DNA of 64,000 nucleotides from Bog-159 sp963818855. GTDB taxonomy: Bacteria > Acidobacteriota > Terriglobia > Bryobacterales > Bryobacteraceae. Numbering within the stretch: the stretch's first letter is position 1; every line of letters begins with the position of its first letter. The notes under the pieces were generated by a model. The model had not been told where the DNA came from. It did not search any database and saw nothing but the letters and a program-made list of their open reading frames with translations. A program made the translations under genes and the position numbers. Positions 8,762-17,619 of the stretch are shown one piece after another. The DNA is taken from NCBI GenBank assembly GCA_963818855.1, contig CAWFUH010000012.1:301627-365626 (forward strand), given 5' to 3'.

Positions 8762-9167
8762 CCCGATCCCGGCGACGGCAGGGTTGCGACTACGCCCCAC
8801 GTTCTTTCATTAGCTCGCGGTTACCGCCAGTGTCCTTCTACAAAGACCCAACCAGCATGACGGCGAACCCAGTGTGCCGGTACCCAACTGACGCCTGATC
8901 TCGGTACGACCACCAAGCCCCGGGTACCCAGACACATGAGGCACCGTCCGAACTATGCAGAACTGACTACGACTCCCGCGCTCAATACACTACCGGCGAG
9001 CAAAACTCGGGCGCACGCGCGCTTTCGCTAAGAACTGGATGGCAAAGAATTCGGACGGCCGCTATGAGCGGCAGTGACGTTGCACCGCTGTTTTGTTGAT
9101 CCAAGCACAGGTTAACAAATCAAAAGACAAGCATCTACTGTAGGTAGGCAACGATAGAGCTAAGACG
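8762..9167. other. Intergenic stretch with no gene seen
   Basis: About 400 bp read on both strands without a recognisable gene, repeat or RNA. An A/T-richer segment around 9100-9165 (AACAAATCAAAAGACAAG) may hold the promoter of the following ATPase gene. Confidence 0.5.
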
Positions 9168-9725
9168 ATGTGTCTCACGAACCCGAACTTGTATGTGATC
9201 TCCGGTGGCCCGGGCGCCGGAAAGACGACCGTCCTCCTCGAACTGGCGAGGCTTGGTTTTCGGTATGCGCCGGAGGTTGCAAGGCAGATCATCCAAGAGC
9301 AAATTCGGTCAGGAGGAACCGCGCTGCCATGGGCTGATCGCCAGGCTTACACGCATGTCATGCTGCAGCGCTCCATAGAGTCTTTTAAGAAGCATACGCC
9401 TGCCTCGAAGCCGTTATTCGCCGACCGCGGGATACCGGATACTCTTTGCTACACGCGCCTCATCGCCCTGGATGAGACTGCCGACATCGAGAGCGCATGC
9501 CGCCGATACCGGTATGCTGCACTCGTTTTTCTGGCTCCGCCCTGGGGGGAGATCTATCAGACGGATGGCGAACGCAAACAGGACTTCAGCGAAGCGGAGA
9601 GAACATATCAATACATGGCCAAAATCTATCGGGAGTGCGGCTATGAAATGATTGAACTGCCGAAACTGAGGCCGGCCGAGCGGGCCGAATTCATATTGGA
9701 TCAACTCCGGTTCGACGAACAATAG
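9168..9725 (+). CDS. P-loop AAA-family ATPase/kinase-like protein (AAA_28 type)
   Basis: A compact 185-residue P-loop protein. Walker A is GGPGAGKTT (residues 13-21), followed by LLELARLGFRYAPEVARQII, which is characteristic of the AAA_28/ATPase_2 group of small predicted ATPases or kinases. FADRGIPDTL (around 83-92) fits a Walker B/lid-type aspartate, and YRYAALVFLAPPW a buried strand. There is no signal peptide, so it is cytosolic. The nucleotide-dependent reaction is unknown. It seems to stand alone: an IS110 remnant lies downstream and a non-coding stretch upstream. Confidence 0.75.
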   Translation: MCLTNPNLYVISGGPGAGKTTVLLELARLGFRYAPEVARQIIQEQIRSGGTALPWADRQAYTHVMLQRSIESFKKHTPASKPLFADRGIPDTLCYTRLIALDETADIESACRRYRYAALVFLAPPWGEIYQTDGERKQDFSEAERTYQYMAKIYRECGYEMIELPKLRPAERAEFILDQLRFDEQ

Positions 9726-9835
9726 CAATGCCGTAGGGTGCGGATTTCGATCATGCAGTGCCAAAAATTAGTAGCGCGTTGAAAACTGGCCGCGCGACAT
9801 CGTTTCCGGAATTTCTTGAACCGGACGGCTGCTGG

Positions 9836-10130
9836 TATTGGGAAGTCTTCGGATTCTCGAAGGGACCCTTTAGGTCGTCCACTCGTAACTAAAGATATGG
9901 TCCCGCGTCTCGACTATTGGCAAACCGCGCTGGATCTTCGAGTGTCAGCACGTAGGCCTACCAAGTCAGCGCCCCCACTCCCTTCATTTGCCGCAGTAAG
10001 TCAATATGCCCATATTTACATCCTTGGTGACTCCTGGCACCGGTCTCCGCGTCTTGGCCGGCTTGCCGGTTCGCTTGCTGCTCGTCTGGGAATTGCTGTT
10101 CTTTTTCAAAGCCGATCTTCTAATAAATGT
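9836..10130 (-). pseudogene. IS110-family transposase remnant
   Basis: Reading the minus strand from about 10110 to 9840 in one frame gives KYGHIDLLRQMKGVGALTW, stop, AYVLTLEDPARFANSRDAG, PYL, stop, then LKGPFENP. The LLRQxxGVGxLTxxxxVLTLEDPxRFxxSRxxGxYL pattern is the core of the IS110-type Transposase_20 domain. At least two in-frame stops (and one upstream in KHIY-stop-KIGFE) make it non-functional. I found no clear element ends. The rest of the 9726-10323 gap has nothing else I recognise. Confidence 0.6.
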
Positions 10131-10323
10131 GCTTGAACACCTTGTGGGTTGTGCTCTAACTGTAGGCCAACCCAAGCCGTAATCGACCTTCTCATCCCAT
10201 CTAGCGGTCTCGGCCACTTCCCAGAAGCGGGGGCTTATGGTTCTTCATTACGCGCAGCGCGGCTATTAGGCGATTCGCAAGCGCACTATGCCCGTGTGCA
10301 TCGTTTGGATTGCGCAGACGACG

Positions 10324-11568
10324 TCAATCCACCAACGCCTCGTAGGCCATCCTCTTGAACTGGCCGGCGGCCACGACGTCGCTGCTGGGCAGCACATTGA
10401 CCAAGAAGACGCCGACCATATGTTCCTTGGGATCAATCCAGAAGCTGGTTCCCGCCGCGCCTCCCCAATTGTATTCGCCCTCCGAGCCGACGCCCGCTGA
10501 CTTGCCAGGGCCCAAATTCACGGCAAACGTCAAGCCGAAACCGTAGCCTTCCGCCGGCATGCCGCCGGTACGTGCGAGGGTGCCGAGGTGATCGCTCCTC
10601 ATGAGTTCGACCGATTTACGGCCGAGAATGCGCACGCCCTCAAGTTCGCCGTCGTTCAACAACATGGTAACGAAGCGCGCATAGTCGTCGAGAGTCGATA
10701 CGGAACCCGCTCCGCCTAATAGCAGCGTCGGCTTCTTCTTGTAGTTCTCTTGCGCTGGGGCGGTGGAGGGTTCGATGCCGCCGCCTTTCTTAGGCGTGTA
10801 CAGCACCGCGAGACGACTCCACTTTTCTTCCGGCACGAAGAAGGCCGTATCCTTCATACCGAGCGGACGGAAAATCCGCTCTTCGAAAAACTGGTCGAGC
10901 GGCTTGCCGGAGACGACCTCCACGAGACGCCCCAGCACGTCAATCGAGAAGCCGTAGTGAAACGTCGTGCCAGGCTGGTGGTTTAAAGGGGCGGTGGCCA
11001 GACGCCGTACCGCTTCCGCCAAATCGAAAGACACCCACCCGTTTCCGCCCGTCACACCCAGCTTCTTGTAAGCCGGCTCGCCGTTTTCATCCTTCGGTCC
11101 CCCGTAGTCGAGGCCACTGGTGTGTCGAAACAGGTCGCGGACCGTGATGGGGTGATCAGCGGGAACGGTGTAGTATGTCCGCTGTCCGGCGGCGTCAAAC
11201 GATTCTTGAGCGACGCTCATCTTGGTGAACTCCGGAAGGTACTTCGATACCGGATCGGTGAGCGAAAACTTGCCCTCTTCGTAAAGAATCATCGCGGCGA
11301 CGCCTGTGATGGCCTTTGTCATCGAGTACATACGCACGATCGTGTCGGGCTTATAAGCACCCCAAGTCTCGCGGAAGACGACCTTACCGTTCCGCGCGAT
11401 GAGGCCAGAGGCACCGTTCAGCCGGCCAGTGGTGATATGTTCCTGCATAACGGTGTTAATCCGGTTCAGGCGATCACTCGAGAAACCGGCCTGCTCCGGA
11501 GCCGCGGTCGGCAAGCTCGCGCCGACTACCAACGCTGCGACCAAACAGAAGACGAAAAGAATCCGCAT
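10324..11568 (-). CDS. Exported serine hydrolase, beta-lactamase/class C (PF00144) family
   Basis: A 414-residue protein with a signal peptide (MRILFVFCLVAALVVGASLP). It carries SxxK as Ser82-Met-Thr-Lys85, a Tyr205-containing YGF motif replacing the YxN of true beta-lactamases, and a C-terminal GGAAGT in place of KTG. This combination is common in esterase/DD-peptidase-like members of PF00144. The length is typical. The likely role is periplasmic hydrolysis of esters or peptides; antibiotic resistance should not be assumed. It is a single gene on the minus strand, bordered by pseudogenes. Confidence 0.88.
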   Translation of the reverse strand: MRILFVFCLVAALVVGASLPTAAPEQAGFSSDRLNRINTVMQEHITTGRLNGASGLIARNGKVVFRETWGAYKPDTIVRMYSMTKAITGVAAMILYEEGKFSLTDPVSKYLPEFTKMSVAQESFDAAGQRTYYTVPADHPITVRDLFRHTSGLDYGGPKDENGEPAYKKLGVTGGNGWVSFDLAEAVRRLATAPLNHQPGTTFHYGFSIDVLGRLVEVVSGKPLDQFFEERIFRPLGMKDTAFFVPEEKWSRLAVLYTPKKGGGIEPSTAPAQENYKKKPTLLLGGAGSVSTLDDYARFVTMLLNDGELEGVRILGRKSVELMRSDHLGTLARTGGMPAEGYGFGLTFAVNLGPGKSAGVGSEGEYNWGGAAGTSFWIDPKEHMVGVFLVNVLPSSDVVAAGQFKRMAYEALVD

Positions 11569-11606
11569 GAGGGCAAATCTATCACAGAGGCAGCTCCACG
11601 TGTGCG

Positions 11607-11642
11607 CCAGGCTACAAACCAGGTTACAAACCAGGTTACAAA
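11607..11642 (+). repeat. Three tandem 12-bp units
   Basis: CCAGGCTACAAA is followed by two exact CCAGGTTACAAA units, 36 bp in all, about 40 bp upstream of the serine hydrolase start. The spacing is close to one helical turn plus. It could be a regulator-binding array or simple slippage. The rest of 11569-11911 shows no gene. Confidence 0.6.
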
Positions 11643-11911
11643 GCAGTGCGCTGTGGAACTCGGTCCGGCCGTGAAGCCCCGTGATACTGCGTTCAGGGGT
11701 GAAGCACCCGCCACGAGAGAAGTCGGACCGCTCAGATCTCGGTCCGCAAAGCCGCCTCTTTTCGGAGGACGTTGTTTGCCATCATCGTCCACGCGAATCA
11801 GTCGCGGCTGTACCGCGAGCGGCCAAAGCTCCTGCTCCCTGACGCTGGCAGGTTCAGCCTCTCGCCTCCTTTTCCCGGCCGCAACCGTGAGCAGGCGACT
11901 ACGGCGGGCGG

Positions 11912-12185
11912 CTACTTTCGGTAAGCCGGCTCGAAGTTATCTACGATCCACATATCCGATTTCGCTTCCGCCGCGGAGTAGAGCAGGGTCATGGTCTGCA
12001 GAGGCTGCCAGAGTTGCTCGGCTACATATCCATCGCGGGTCTTGATGTTGAAGATCGTAGATTGCGATCCACTTCCGCCACGGCGGTGGGCAGAGCCGGC
12101 ACCAGCCGCATCGGGTCGCCTGCGGAGCGAACGACGAAGGTCGTGGTGTACAGGCTAACCCAGGAGTGGCGACCGTACGGGCGCG
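11912..12185 (-). pseudogene. ADOP-type permease fragment, frameshifted
   Basis: The minus strand reads SLYTTTFVVRSAGDPMRL, then VPALPTAVAEVDRNL, then in a second frame IFNIKTRDGYVAEQLWQ. This is the periplasmic segment of acidobacterial MacB/FtsX-like permeases (compare VRTAGDPxxLVPxxRxAVAEVDRNLPIFNI). A frameshift lies between RNL and IFN. Transmembrane segments that should follow are absent; an unrelated-looking tail runs to a TAG at 11912-11914. It is truncated at both ends and abuts the GloVer pseudogene. Confidence 0.55.
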
Positions 12186-12194
12186 CCGGTCCAC

Positions 12195-13111
12195 GGAGCC
12201 GACGGGAACCTCGACGGGACCACATACTATGGAGGGGCCGGCGACATATACGACTGTCTTCAAGATCACGCCGGGCGGCGCGCTGACATTGATACACAGC
12301 TTCTGCGATGAAGGCGTGTGCCCGTATGGCGCGGAGCCGGCCGCGGGGCGGATCCAGGCGGCTGACGGGGACTTCTACGGGACAACCGAGATTGGCGGGG
12401 CCACTGTGGTGGGACGATTTTCAAAATCACCCCAACCGGCGCGCTGTCGACCGTATACCGTTTCTGCGCGCAAAGCGGCTGCGCGGACTGCGGCGGCTCG
12501 CCCCACGCCGGCGGGCGCGCTTACGACATTGCACACCTTAGATAATACGGACGGCGGAGAGCCCGACGGCGCGTTGGTTCAAGCCATCGATGGCGATCTC
12601 TACGGGACGACCTCTAGCGGCGGAGCCAACGGTCAGGGAACCGTCTTCAGGATCACTCCCAGCGGAAAGTTGTCGACGTTACGTAGCTTCTGCGCCCAGG
12701 CCGGGTGCAGGGACGGCGAATACGCCTCCCAAGGGCTGGCCCAAGCGACCGACGGCAACTTCTACGGGACAACGTTCGCGGGCGGGAAGGGTTACGGGAC
12801 CATCTTCAGAATCACCCCGGGCGGCGTCCTGACGAGGCTTTACGTCTTCTGCCCCCAAAGCGGATGTCCGGACGGATTAGGGCCGTGGACTCCACTGGTC
12901 CAGGGTACTTGCAGCCGATTGCTACCCGGCTTTGGTTTGCGGGACCGTCTTCAAGTTGTCCGTTGGGCTAGGCCTGTTTGTGGAAACGCAGCCCACCTCC
13001 GGCAAGGTGGGAGCGGCCGTCAGAATTCTGGGGACGGATCTAGCGGACGCCGCTAACGTCAGCTTCGACGGCGCGCTTTTTAGTAACATGCCGTGCAGGG
13101 TGCTGCCGTAG
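12195..13111 (+). pseudogene. GloVer-repeat (TIGR03803) exported protein, multiply frameshifted
   Basis: Four to five copies of the repeat GTVFKITPxGxLxTLHSFC...DGxxPxxxLVQAxDGxFYGTTxxGG are readable (for example 12240-12410, 12500-12650, 12650-12800, 12800-12890), scattered over different forward frames. The last part, in another frame, reads TVFKLSVGLGLFVETQPTSG and GTDLADAANVSFDGALFSNM before a TAG at 13109, as expected for the IPT/TIG-like C-terminus of this family. Shifts occur near 12243, 12415, 12490 and 12900, and there is no signal peptide, so the gene is dead. Confidence 0.75.
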
Positions 13112-13143
13112 AATCGGTTTCGCGCACGTGGTTAAAGAAGTCT

Positions 13144-15771
13144 CTATTCCGAACGCAGCGCTTCCATCGGGTTTACCGACGCTGCCCGCCGCGCCGGAAT
13201 ATAACTGGCCAGTAAAGCCGAAATTGCCAGCACAGCGGCTACCGCCCCCAGCACCGATACATCCCACGTCCGCACGCCGAACAGCAGTCGCCGCATCAAC
13301 GACGTCGCGCCCACGGCACCTATGATCCCCAGGGCCGTGCCCACCACCGCCAGCCGGATGGCCTCACCAAGTATCATCCTGTAGATCGATTTCGGTTCGG
13401 CCCCCAGCGAAATGCGCACTCCGATCTCGCGGGTCCTGCGGCTCACCGAGTACGCCACGACTCCATATAGCCCGACTACGCCGAGCAACAATGCGACAAC
13501 TGCGAAGCTCCCGGCCAGCCAGGCCGACGAGCGATGCAGGTAAGCCGTGGGGGATTGGTTCAGCATTTCAGTCATCGTCGAAAGGTAGGAGATAGAGATG
13601 GCCGGATCAACGCGATGGATAGCGCCGCTCAACCCGGCAAACAACGCCTGCTCGCTATGCACGGTGCGCACCACGACACAAAAGCGGTCGTTCGGGCTTT
13701 GGTCGAACGGCACGTAGAAAGCCGCCATGGCCGGCGCCTCGAGTGTGCCCTCCTTGATGTCCGCCACCACTCCCACAATTTGCATGGGATGCTGCGGATC
13801 GGCGCTATAGAAAATCTGTTTCCCGACCGGGTCTTCACCGGGAAAATACCGGTTGGCCAGCGTCTGATTGATGATCACCACCAGCCGCTTGGAAGCCTCC
13901 TCCGCGGCCGTAAAATAATGGCCGCGCAGCAAGCGCGCCCCCAGCGCCGTGAAGTAACCCGAACTTACGCGCCTGTTATTCGCGTCGTTGTGCTCACCAT
14001 TGTGCTCACCATGGTGAGGCCGGCCCACTACCTGGAATTCAGCGTCGCTATACCCGTAGCCTATGGGAAGCTGGTCCGACGCACCCACGGACTCGACACC
14101 GGGCAAATACGAAACAGCGTCCACCACCTGCCGCTTGAATTGTACGAACTGCTCCTCATCCCAATTTCCGGGCGGCGGTTCCACCAGGAACGTAGCCAGG
14201 TGATCGGCGCGAAACCCGATGTTTACTTCGAGCAGGCGATACAGGCTCTTGCCCAGCAGCCCGGCACTCACCAGCAGCACCACGGTCAGCGCCAACTCCA
14301 CCGCCACCAGATTGGCGCCAAATCGCCGCCAGGTGGTTCCCGCCGAACCGCGGCTGCCTTCCTTCAAGCCTTCGATCATCTGCGGCAAGCGAATGCGCAA
14401 CAGCGGCGTCAGCGCGAACAGTGCCGATGCCACCAGCGCGATGGCGAATGCCATCCCCGCCACGCGGGCATTTAAGCCGAGCCCGTCCAGGTAAGGCATG
14501 CTTCCCAACATGTCGGCCGGAATCAGATGTAACAGGAACCGCATGCCCCACCCGGCCAGCAGAAGTCCCAGGAGGCAGCCCGTCATGGCCAGCACCAGCG
14601 CTTCCGTAGTGAATTGCCGGAACAGCCTGGAGGACGACGCGCCCAGTGCGTTGCGTACCGCAACTTCCCTTCGGCGGTTATCGGAGCGGGATAAGAGCAG
14701 GCTCGACACATTGATGCAGGCGATCAGCAGGAGCAGGCCAGCACCGCTCATCAGCATCAGCAGGATCGGGCGAATATCGCCGCTAATCACTTCGCGCAGC
14801 GGCACCACGTTGGCGCTCTGATCCCGGTTGGTGTTGGGATATTCTCGCTCCACCTGATGCGCGATCGATTTCATTTCGGCCAAGGCGGTTTCGGTCGAGA
14901 CGCCATCCTTCAGCCGCGCGACGCTATACACACTGCTGCAGCCCCGGTTCTGCTCGCAGCCGCGCGCTTCCCGCAGCGTGGCCCAAAACTCCGCCCCGCC
15001 AGCCGGCGCAAAATGGAAACCCCGCGGCAGAACGCCGATCACCACATGCGGCACGCCATCGAGCGTGACCGTTTGTCCCAGCACGTCCCGATTTCCACCG
15101 TAGCGCGCCTGCCAAGTCGCATAACTGAGCAGAACCGTCTCCGGCGCCGCGGCCGAGTCTTCGCCGGAACGGAAATCCCGCCCCAGCATAGGAATCACAC
15201 CCAGTGTGTGAAAGAAACCGGCCGTAACGTGCAAGCCCGGAACATGGTGAGTGCCCGCGCCGTCGCTCAACGTGAAACTCCAGCCGCCGCCTCCGCCATA
15301 TGCATCCATCCCGCTGAATACCCTACTCAAATTCTTCCAGTCGCGGTAGTTCAGCAGTGACATATTGCCGCGCGCGGTAGACGCATCCGCTTCAAAGACG
15401 CTCACCAGGCGCACCGCATCGCGATACGGCAGCGGCTTGATTAGAGCTGCATCCACCAGGCCGAAAATCGCCAGCGCGCCGCAGACACCCAGTGCCAGCG
15501 TGAAAATAGAGACGCAGGCAAATCCGGGACCTCTCCGCAATTGCCGCAACGCGTAGCGGAAATCCTGAACGGTATGATCGATGAAGTTGACACCTCGCAT
15601 ATCCCGGCACTCCTCTCTCCTTTGCTCGACACCCACGCTCGACGACAGCCCCGCGCCTTCCGCCATCTCCCGCTCCAGGTGGTAGCGCAGCTCTTCGTCG
15701 AGCTCCTGCTCCATCCGGTTCCGAAACAGCAGCGCCCGCAAACGCAGGCGAAATATGTTGATCCAGTGCAT
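13144..15771 (-). CDS. ADOP-type ABC permease (MacB/FtsX-like)
   Basis: Membrane protein of 875 residues, using the ATG at 15771 (MHWINIFRLRLRALLF); the frame is open from 15801 but would overlap the regulator more. An N-terminal cytosolic segment with ELDEELRYHLE is characteristic of the PadR-linked permeases of Acidobacteria. Then follow a MacB-type periplasmic core domain (DFRYALRQLRRGPGF, PYRDAVRLV, LSYATWQARYGGN) and two FtsX-like three-helix blocks (about 350-480 and 760-870). No ATPase is encoded nearby, which is usual for these orphan permeases. Substrate and partner are unknown. It follows a PadR gene by 13 bp and is probably under its control. Confidence 0.88.
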   Translation of the reverse strand: MHWINIFRLRLRALLFRNRMEQELDEELRYHLEREMAEGAGLSSSVGVEQRREECRDMRGVNFIDHTVQDFRYALRQLRRGPGFACVSIFTLALGVCGALAIFGLVDAALIKPLPYRDAVRLVSVFEADASTARGNMSLLNYRDWKNLSRVFSGMDAYGGGGGWSFTLSDGAGTHHVPGLHVTAGFFHTLGVIPMLGRDFRSGEDSAAAPETVLLSYATWQARYGGNRDVLGQTVTLDGVPHVVIGVLPRGFHFAPAGGAEFWATLREARGCEQNRGCSSVYSVARLKDGVSTETALAEMKSIAHQVEREYPNTNRDQSANVVPLREVISGDIRPILLMLMSGAGLLLLIACINVSSLLLSRSDNRRREVAVRNALGASSSRLFRQFTTEALVLAMTGCLLGLLLAGWGMRFLLHLIPADMLGSMPYLDGLGLNARVAGMAFAIALVASALFALTPLLRIRLPQMIEGLKEGSRGSAGTTWRRFGANLVAVELALTVVLLVSAGLLGKSLYRLLEVNIGFRADHLATFLVEPPPGNWDEEQFVQFKRQVVDAVSYLPGVESVGASDQLPIGYGYSDAEFQVVGRPHHGEHNGEHNDANNRRVSSGYFTALGARLLRGHYFTAAEEASKRLVVIINQTLANRYFPGEDPVGKQIFYSADPQHPMQIVGVVADIKEGTLEAPAMAAFYVPFDQSPNDRFCVVVRTVHSEQALFAGLSGAIHRVDPAISISYLSTMTEMLNQSPTAYLHRSSAWLAGSFAVVALLLGVVGLYGVVAYSVSRRTREIGVRISLGAEPKSIYRMILGEAIRLAVVGTALGIIGAVGATSLMRRLLFGVRTWDVSVLGAVAAVLAISALLASYIPARRAASVNPMEALRSE

Positions 15772-15784
15772 AGCGTTTTGCCTC

Positions 15785-16114
15785 TCAGACGGTCCGTACA
15801 ATCAGCGATATGGCGTCCGACAGCCTTTCCCAATTCGCCGCTTCTAGCGCTAGCGCCTTACGTCCGGCTTTCGTCAGCGTGTAATACTTGGCGCGGCGAT
15901 TGTTCTCGCTCAGCGCCCACTTGGAGCTGATCCAGCCATTCTGTTCCAGCTTGTGCAGGGATGGGTAAAGGGCGCTTTGGCCCACCTGCAGCACTTCTCC
16001 GGACATTTGCCGGATGCGCTGCGCGATGGCCCAGCCGTGCATCGGCTCCAGCCCGATGGTCTTCAAGATGAGCAGGTCGAGCGTGCCTTGCACCAGGTCC
16101 GTCGGTTTACTCAA
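15785..16114 (-). CDS. PadR-family transcriptional regulator
   Basis: Winged-helix regulator of 109 residues. I choose the TTG at 16114 because AGGAGAG lies just upstream and the product begins LSKPTDLVQGTLDLLILK, the standard PadR N-terminus; the frame is open further upstream through a hairpin repeat and is not coding there. The wing motif SALYPSLHKLEQNGWISSKW and the closing YYTLTKAGRKAL are intact. It should bind DNA near its own promoter and control the downstream ADOP permease gene, with which it forms a two-gene unit. Confidence 0.88.
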   Translation of the reverse strand: MSKPTDLVQGTLDLLILKTIGLEPMHGWAIAQRIRQMSGEVLQVGQSALYPSLHKLEQNGWISSKWALSENNRRAKYYTLTKAGRKALALEAANWERLSDAISLIVRTV

Positions 16115-16177
16115 GATCTCTCCTATCAGTAACTGACAACAGACTATCACCAACGCCCGCGCGTGAGCAAGCCCCGT

Positions 16178-16220
16178 GTGGGGCAGGACTCCAGTCCTGC
16201 GGCGGGTCTCCAGACCCGCC
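16178..16220 (-). repeat. Double-hairpin intergenic repeat, copy 2
   Basis: A 43-bp copy in minus orientation with stems GGCGGGTCT/AGACCCGCC and GCAGGACT/AGTCCTGC plus the terminal CCCAC (read on the minus strand). It lies in the divergent region between the PadR gene and arsR, 17 bp before the arsR -35 box. Confidence 0.85.
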
Positions 16221-16236
16221 ATCCAGTTAACATCTC

Positions 16237-16264
16237 TTGACTATTTTATTACTTCTAATATAAT
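16237..16264 (+). promoter_or_regulatory. arsR promoter overlapped by palindromic operator
   Basis: TTGACT (16237-16242) and TATAAT (16259-16264) are separated by 16 bp, near sigma-70 consensus. An imperfect palindrome ATTTTATTA-CTTC-TAATATAAT (16243-16264, 8 of 9 pairs) covers the spacer and -10 box, as expected for an ArsR operator. The -10 box ends only 3 bp before the ATG at 16268, so the transcript should start at or just inside the first codons, most simply at the second ATG (16271), giving a leaderless message. Confidence 0.7.
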
Positions 16265-16267
16265 AGA

Positions 16268-16633
16268 ATGATGAAACCATCCCGCACCAAGGACTCGGCC
16301 GCAGCCGACCGGACAGCCACCTACGCCGATATGTTTGCCGCACTCGGCGCCGAGCCGCGTTTGCGGATTTTGCGGACGCTCCTGTCCGCTCACCCCGAAG
16401 GCATGGTGGTGGGGGAAATTCAGAGCGAGTTAGGCATTGCGGCCTCCACTCTGTCGCATCACCTGGAAAAGCTCAAGAACGAGGACCTCATCGCCGTGCG
16501 CCGCGAAAGCACCTTTCTGCGATATACGGCCAATATCTCAGCGCTGGAAGAGTTGCTCGGGTTCCTTTACGCGGAGTGTTGCACCCGCAACAAGGCCGTC
16601 AAGCCGGCCAATATCACAAAGATATGCAGGTAG
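16268..16633 (+). CDS. arsR: ArsR-family arsenic-responsive repressor
   Basis: Cytosolic winged-helix repressor of 121 residues. The helix-turn-helix reads GEIQSELGIAASTLSHHLEKLK. Arsenite sensing probably uses the vicinal Cys104-Cys105 pair in AECCTRN near the C-terminus, the arrangement seen in ArsR proteins with C-terminal metalloid sites, plus perhaps Cys120; the classical Cys-Val-Cys in the recognition helix is absent. ATGs at 16268 and 16271 are both possible. It is the first gene of arsR-arsM-acr3-arsC, and the operator sits directly upstream. A 116-bp gap with a GGCCAG...CTGGCC hairpin precedes arsM. Confidence 0.93.
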   Translation: MMKPSRTKDSAAADRTATYADMFAALGAEPRLRILRTLLSAHPEGMVVGEIQSELGIAASTLSHHLEKLKNEDLIAVRRESTFLRYTANISALEELLGFLYAECCTRNKAVKPANITKICR

Positions 16634-16749
16634 GGGGAGCGGCCAGCGACGAACTGGCCGCGGCAACTGCGACGCGGGAAGTAGGCATCGAAATCTCACG
16701 AGTTCGTTGAGAAATACCATCACCCGAAATCAGGAAAGGAAGAATCCAC

Positions 16750-17592
16750 ATGGAACTGAAAGAACAAGTACGCGAGAAATACAGACAGGCAGCATTGCGC
16801 GTTAAAACTGGCGGAAGCTCCTGCTGCGGTGCGTCGGCGGCGCTGGATGGCTGCTGCGACCCGATTACTTCGAACCTGTACCACGCCGCGCAAACCGGCG
16901 AACTGCCGCCGGAGGCCGTACTGGCTTCGCTTGGCTGCGGCAATCCTACCGCCCTCGCGCAGCTCCATCCAGGGGAAACGGTGCTCGATCTGGGCTCGGG
17001 CGGCGGTATCGACGTGCTGCTCTCGGCCCGCCGCGTCGGCCCGGCCGGGAAAGCCTACGGCCTTGACATGACCGATGAAATGCTGGCGCTGGCCCGCGAG
17101 AATCAGCGCAAGGCCGGCGTAGAGAATGTGGAATTTCTGAAAGGCGAAATCGAGAATATCCCCTTGCCGGACAACTCCGTCGATGTGATCATCAGCAATT
17201 GCGTCATCAACCTGTCGGCCGACAAAGACCGCGTGTTGCGCGAGGCGTTTCGAGTGTTGAAACCGGGCGGCCGGTTCGCCGTTTCCGACGTGGTCACACG
17301 TGGGGAAGTGCCCGCCGAATTGCGGCGAAATATGCTGCTCTGGGTTGGCTGCATCGCCGGCGCACTGCAAGATTCGAGATACGTCGAAAAGCTCGCCAAG
17401 GCGGGGTTCGAGAATATCATCGTTGAACCAACGCGCGTTTACAACATCGAAGACGCGCGGGCATTTTTGAGCGGGCAGGGCATCGATGTGGATGCCATGG
17501 CCCCCGCGGTGGAAGGCAAGTTTCTGAGCGCGTTCATCCGCGCGGTGAAACCGGCCAAGGCCGCATGTTGCGCGCCGGGTTGCTGTGCGTGA
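16750..17592 (+). CDS. arsM: Arsenite S-adenosylmethionine methyltransferase
   Basis: Methylates arsenite using S-adenosylmethionine in the cytosol; 280 residues, the usual length. The SAM-binding motif is VLDLGSGGGID (78-88). The three conserved arsenite-binding cysteines of ArsM are visible: Cys63 in SLGCGNP, Cys151 in SNCVINL and Cys201 in WVGCIAGAL. Extra Cys pairs occur near the N-terminus (CC 25-26, CC 35-36) and at the end (CCAPGCC), common in bacterial ArsM and possibly accessory As binding. A good ribosome site (AAAGGAAG) precedes the start. It is followed by acr3 after 27 bp. Confidence 0.95.
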   Translation: MELKEQVREKYRQAALRVKTGGSSCCGASAALDGCCDPITSNLYHAAQTGELPPEAVLASLGCGNPTALAQLHPGETVLDLGSGGGIDVLLSARRVGPAGKAYGLDMTDEMLALARENQRKAGVENVEFLKGEIENIPLPDNSVDVIISNCVINLSADKDRVLREAFRVLKPGGRFAVSDVVTRGEVPAELRRNMLLWVGCIAGALQDSRYVEKLAKAGFENIIVEPTRVYNIEDARAFLSGQGIDVDAMAPAVEGKFLSAFIRAVKPAKAACCAPGCCA

Positions 17593-17619
17593 ACGCCTTG
17601 GCGAGCGAAAGCCAAAACA

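Noticed and set aside
7394..8800. Long minus-strand open frame opposite the secreted Cys-containing protein
   Set aside because: It is antisense to a well-supported gene, is rich in Arg, His and Gly as expected of a shadow frame in GC-rich DNA, and has no motif or ribosome site.
11607..11642. Short CRISPR-like array
   Set aside because: The units are directly adjacent with no spacers, and no cas gene is present.
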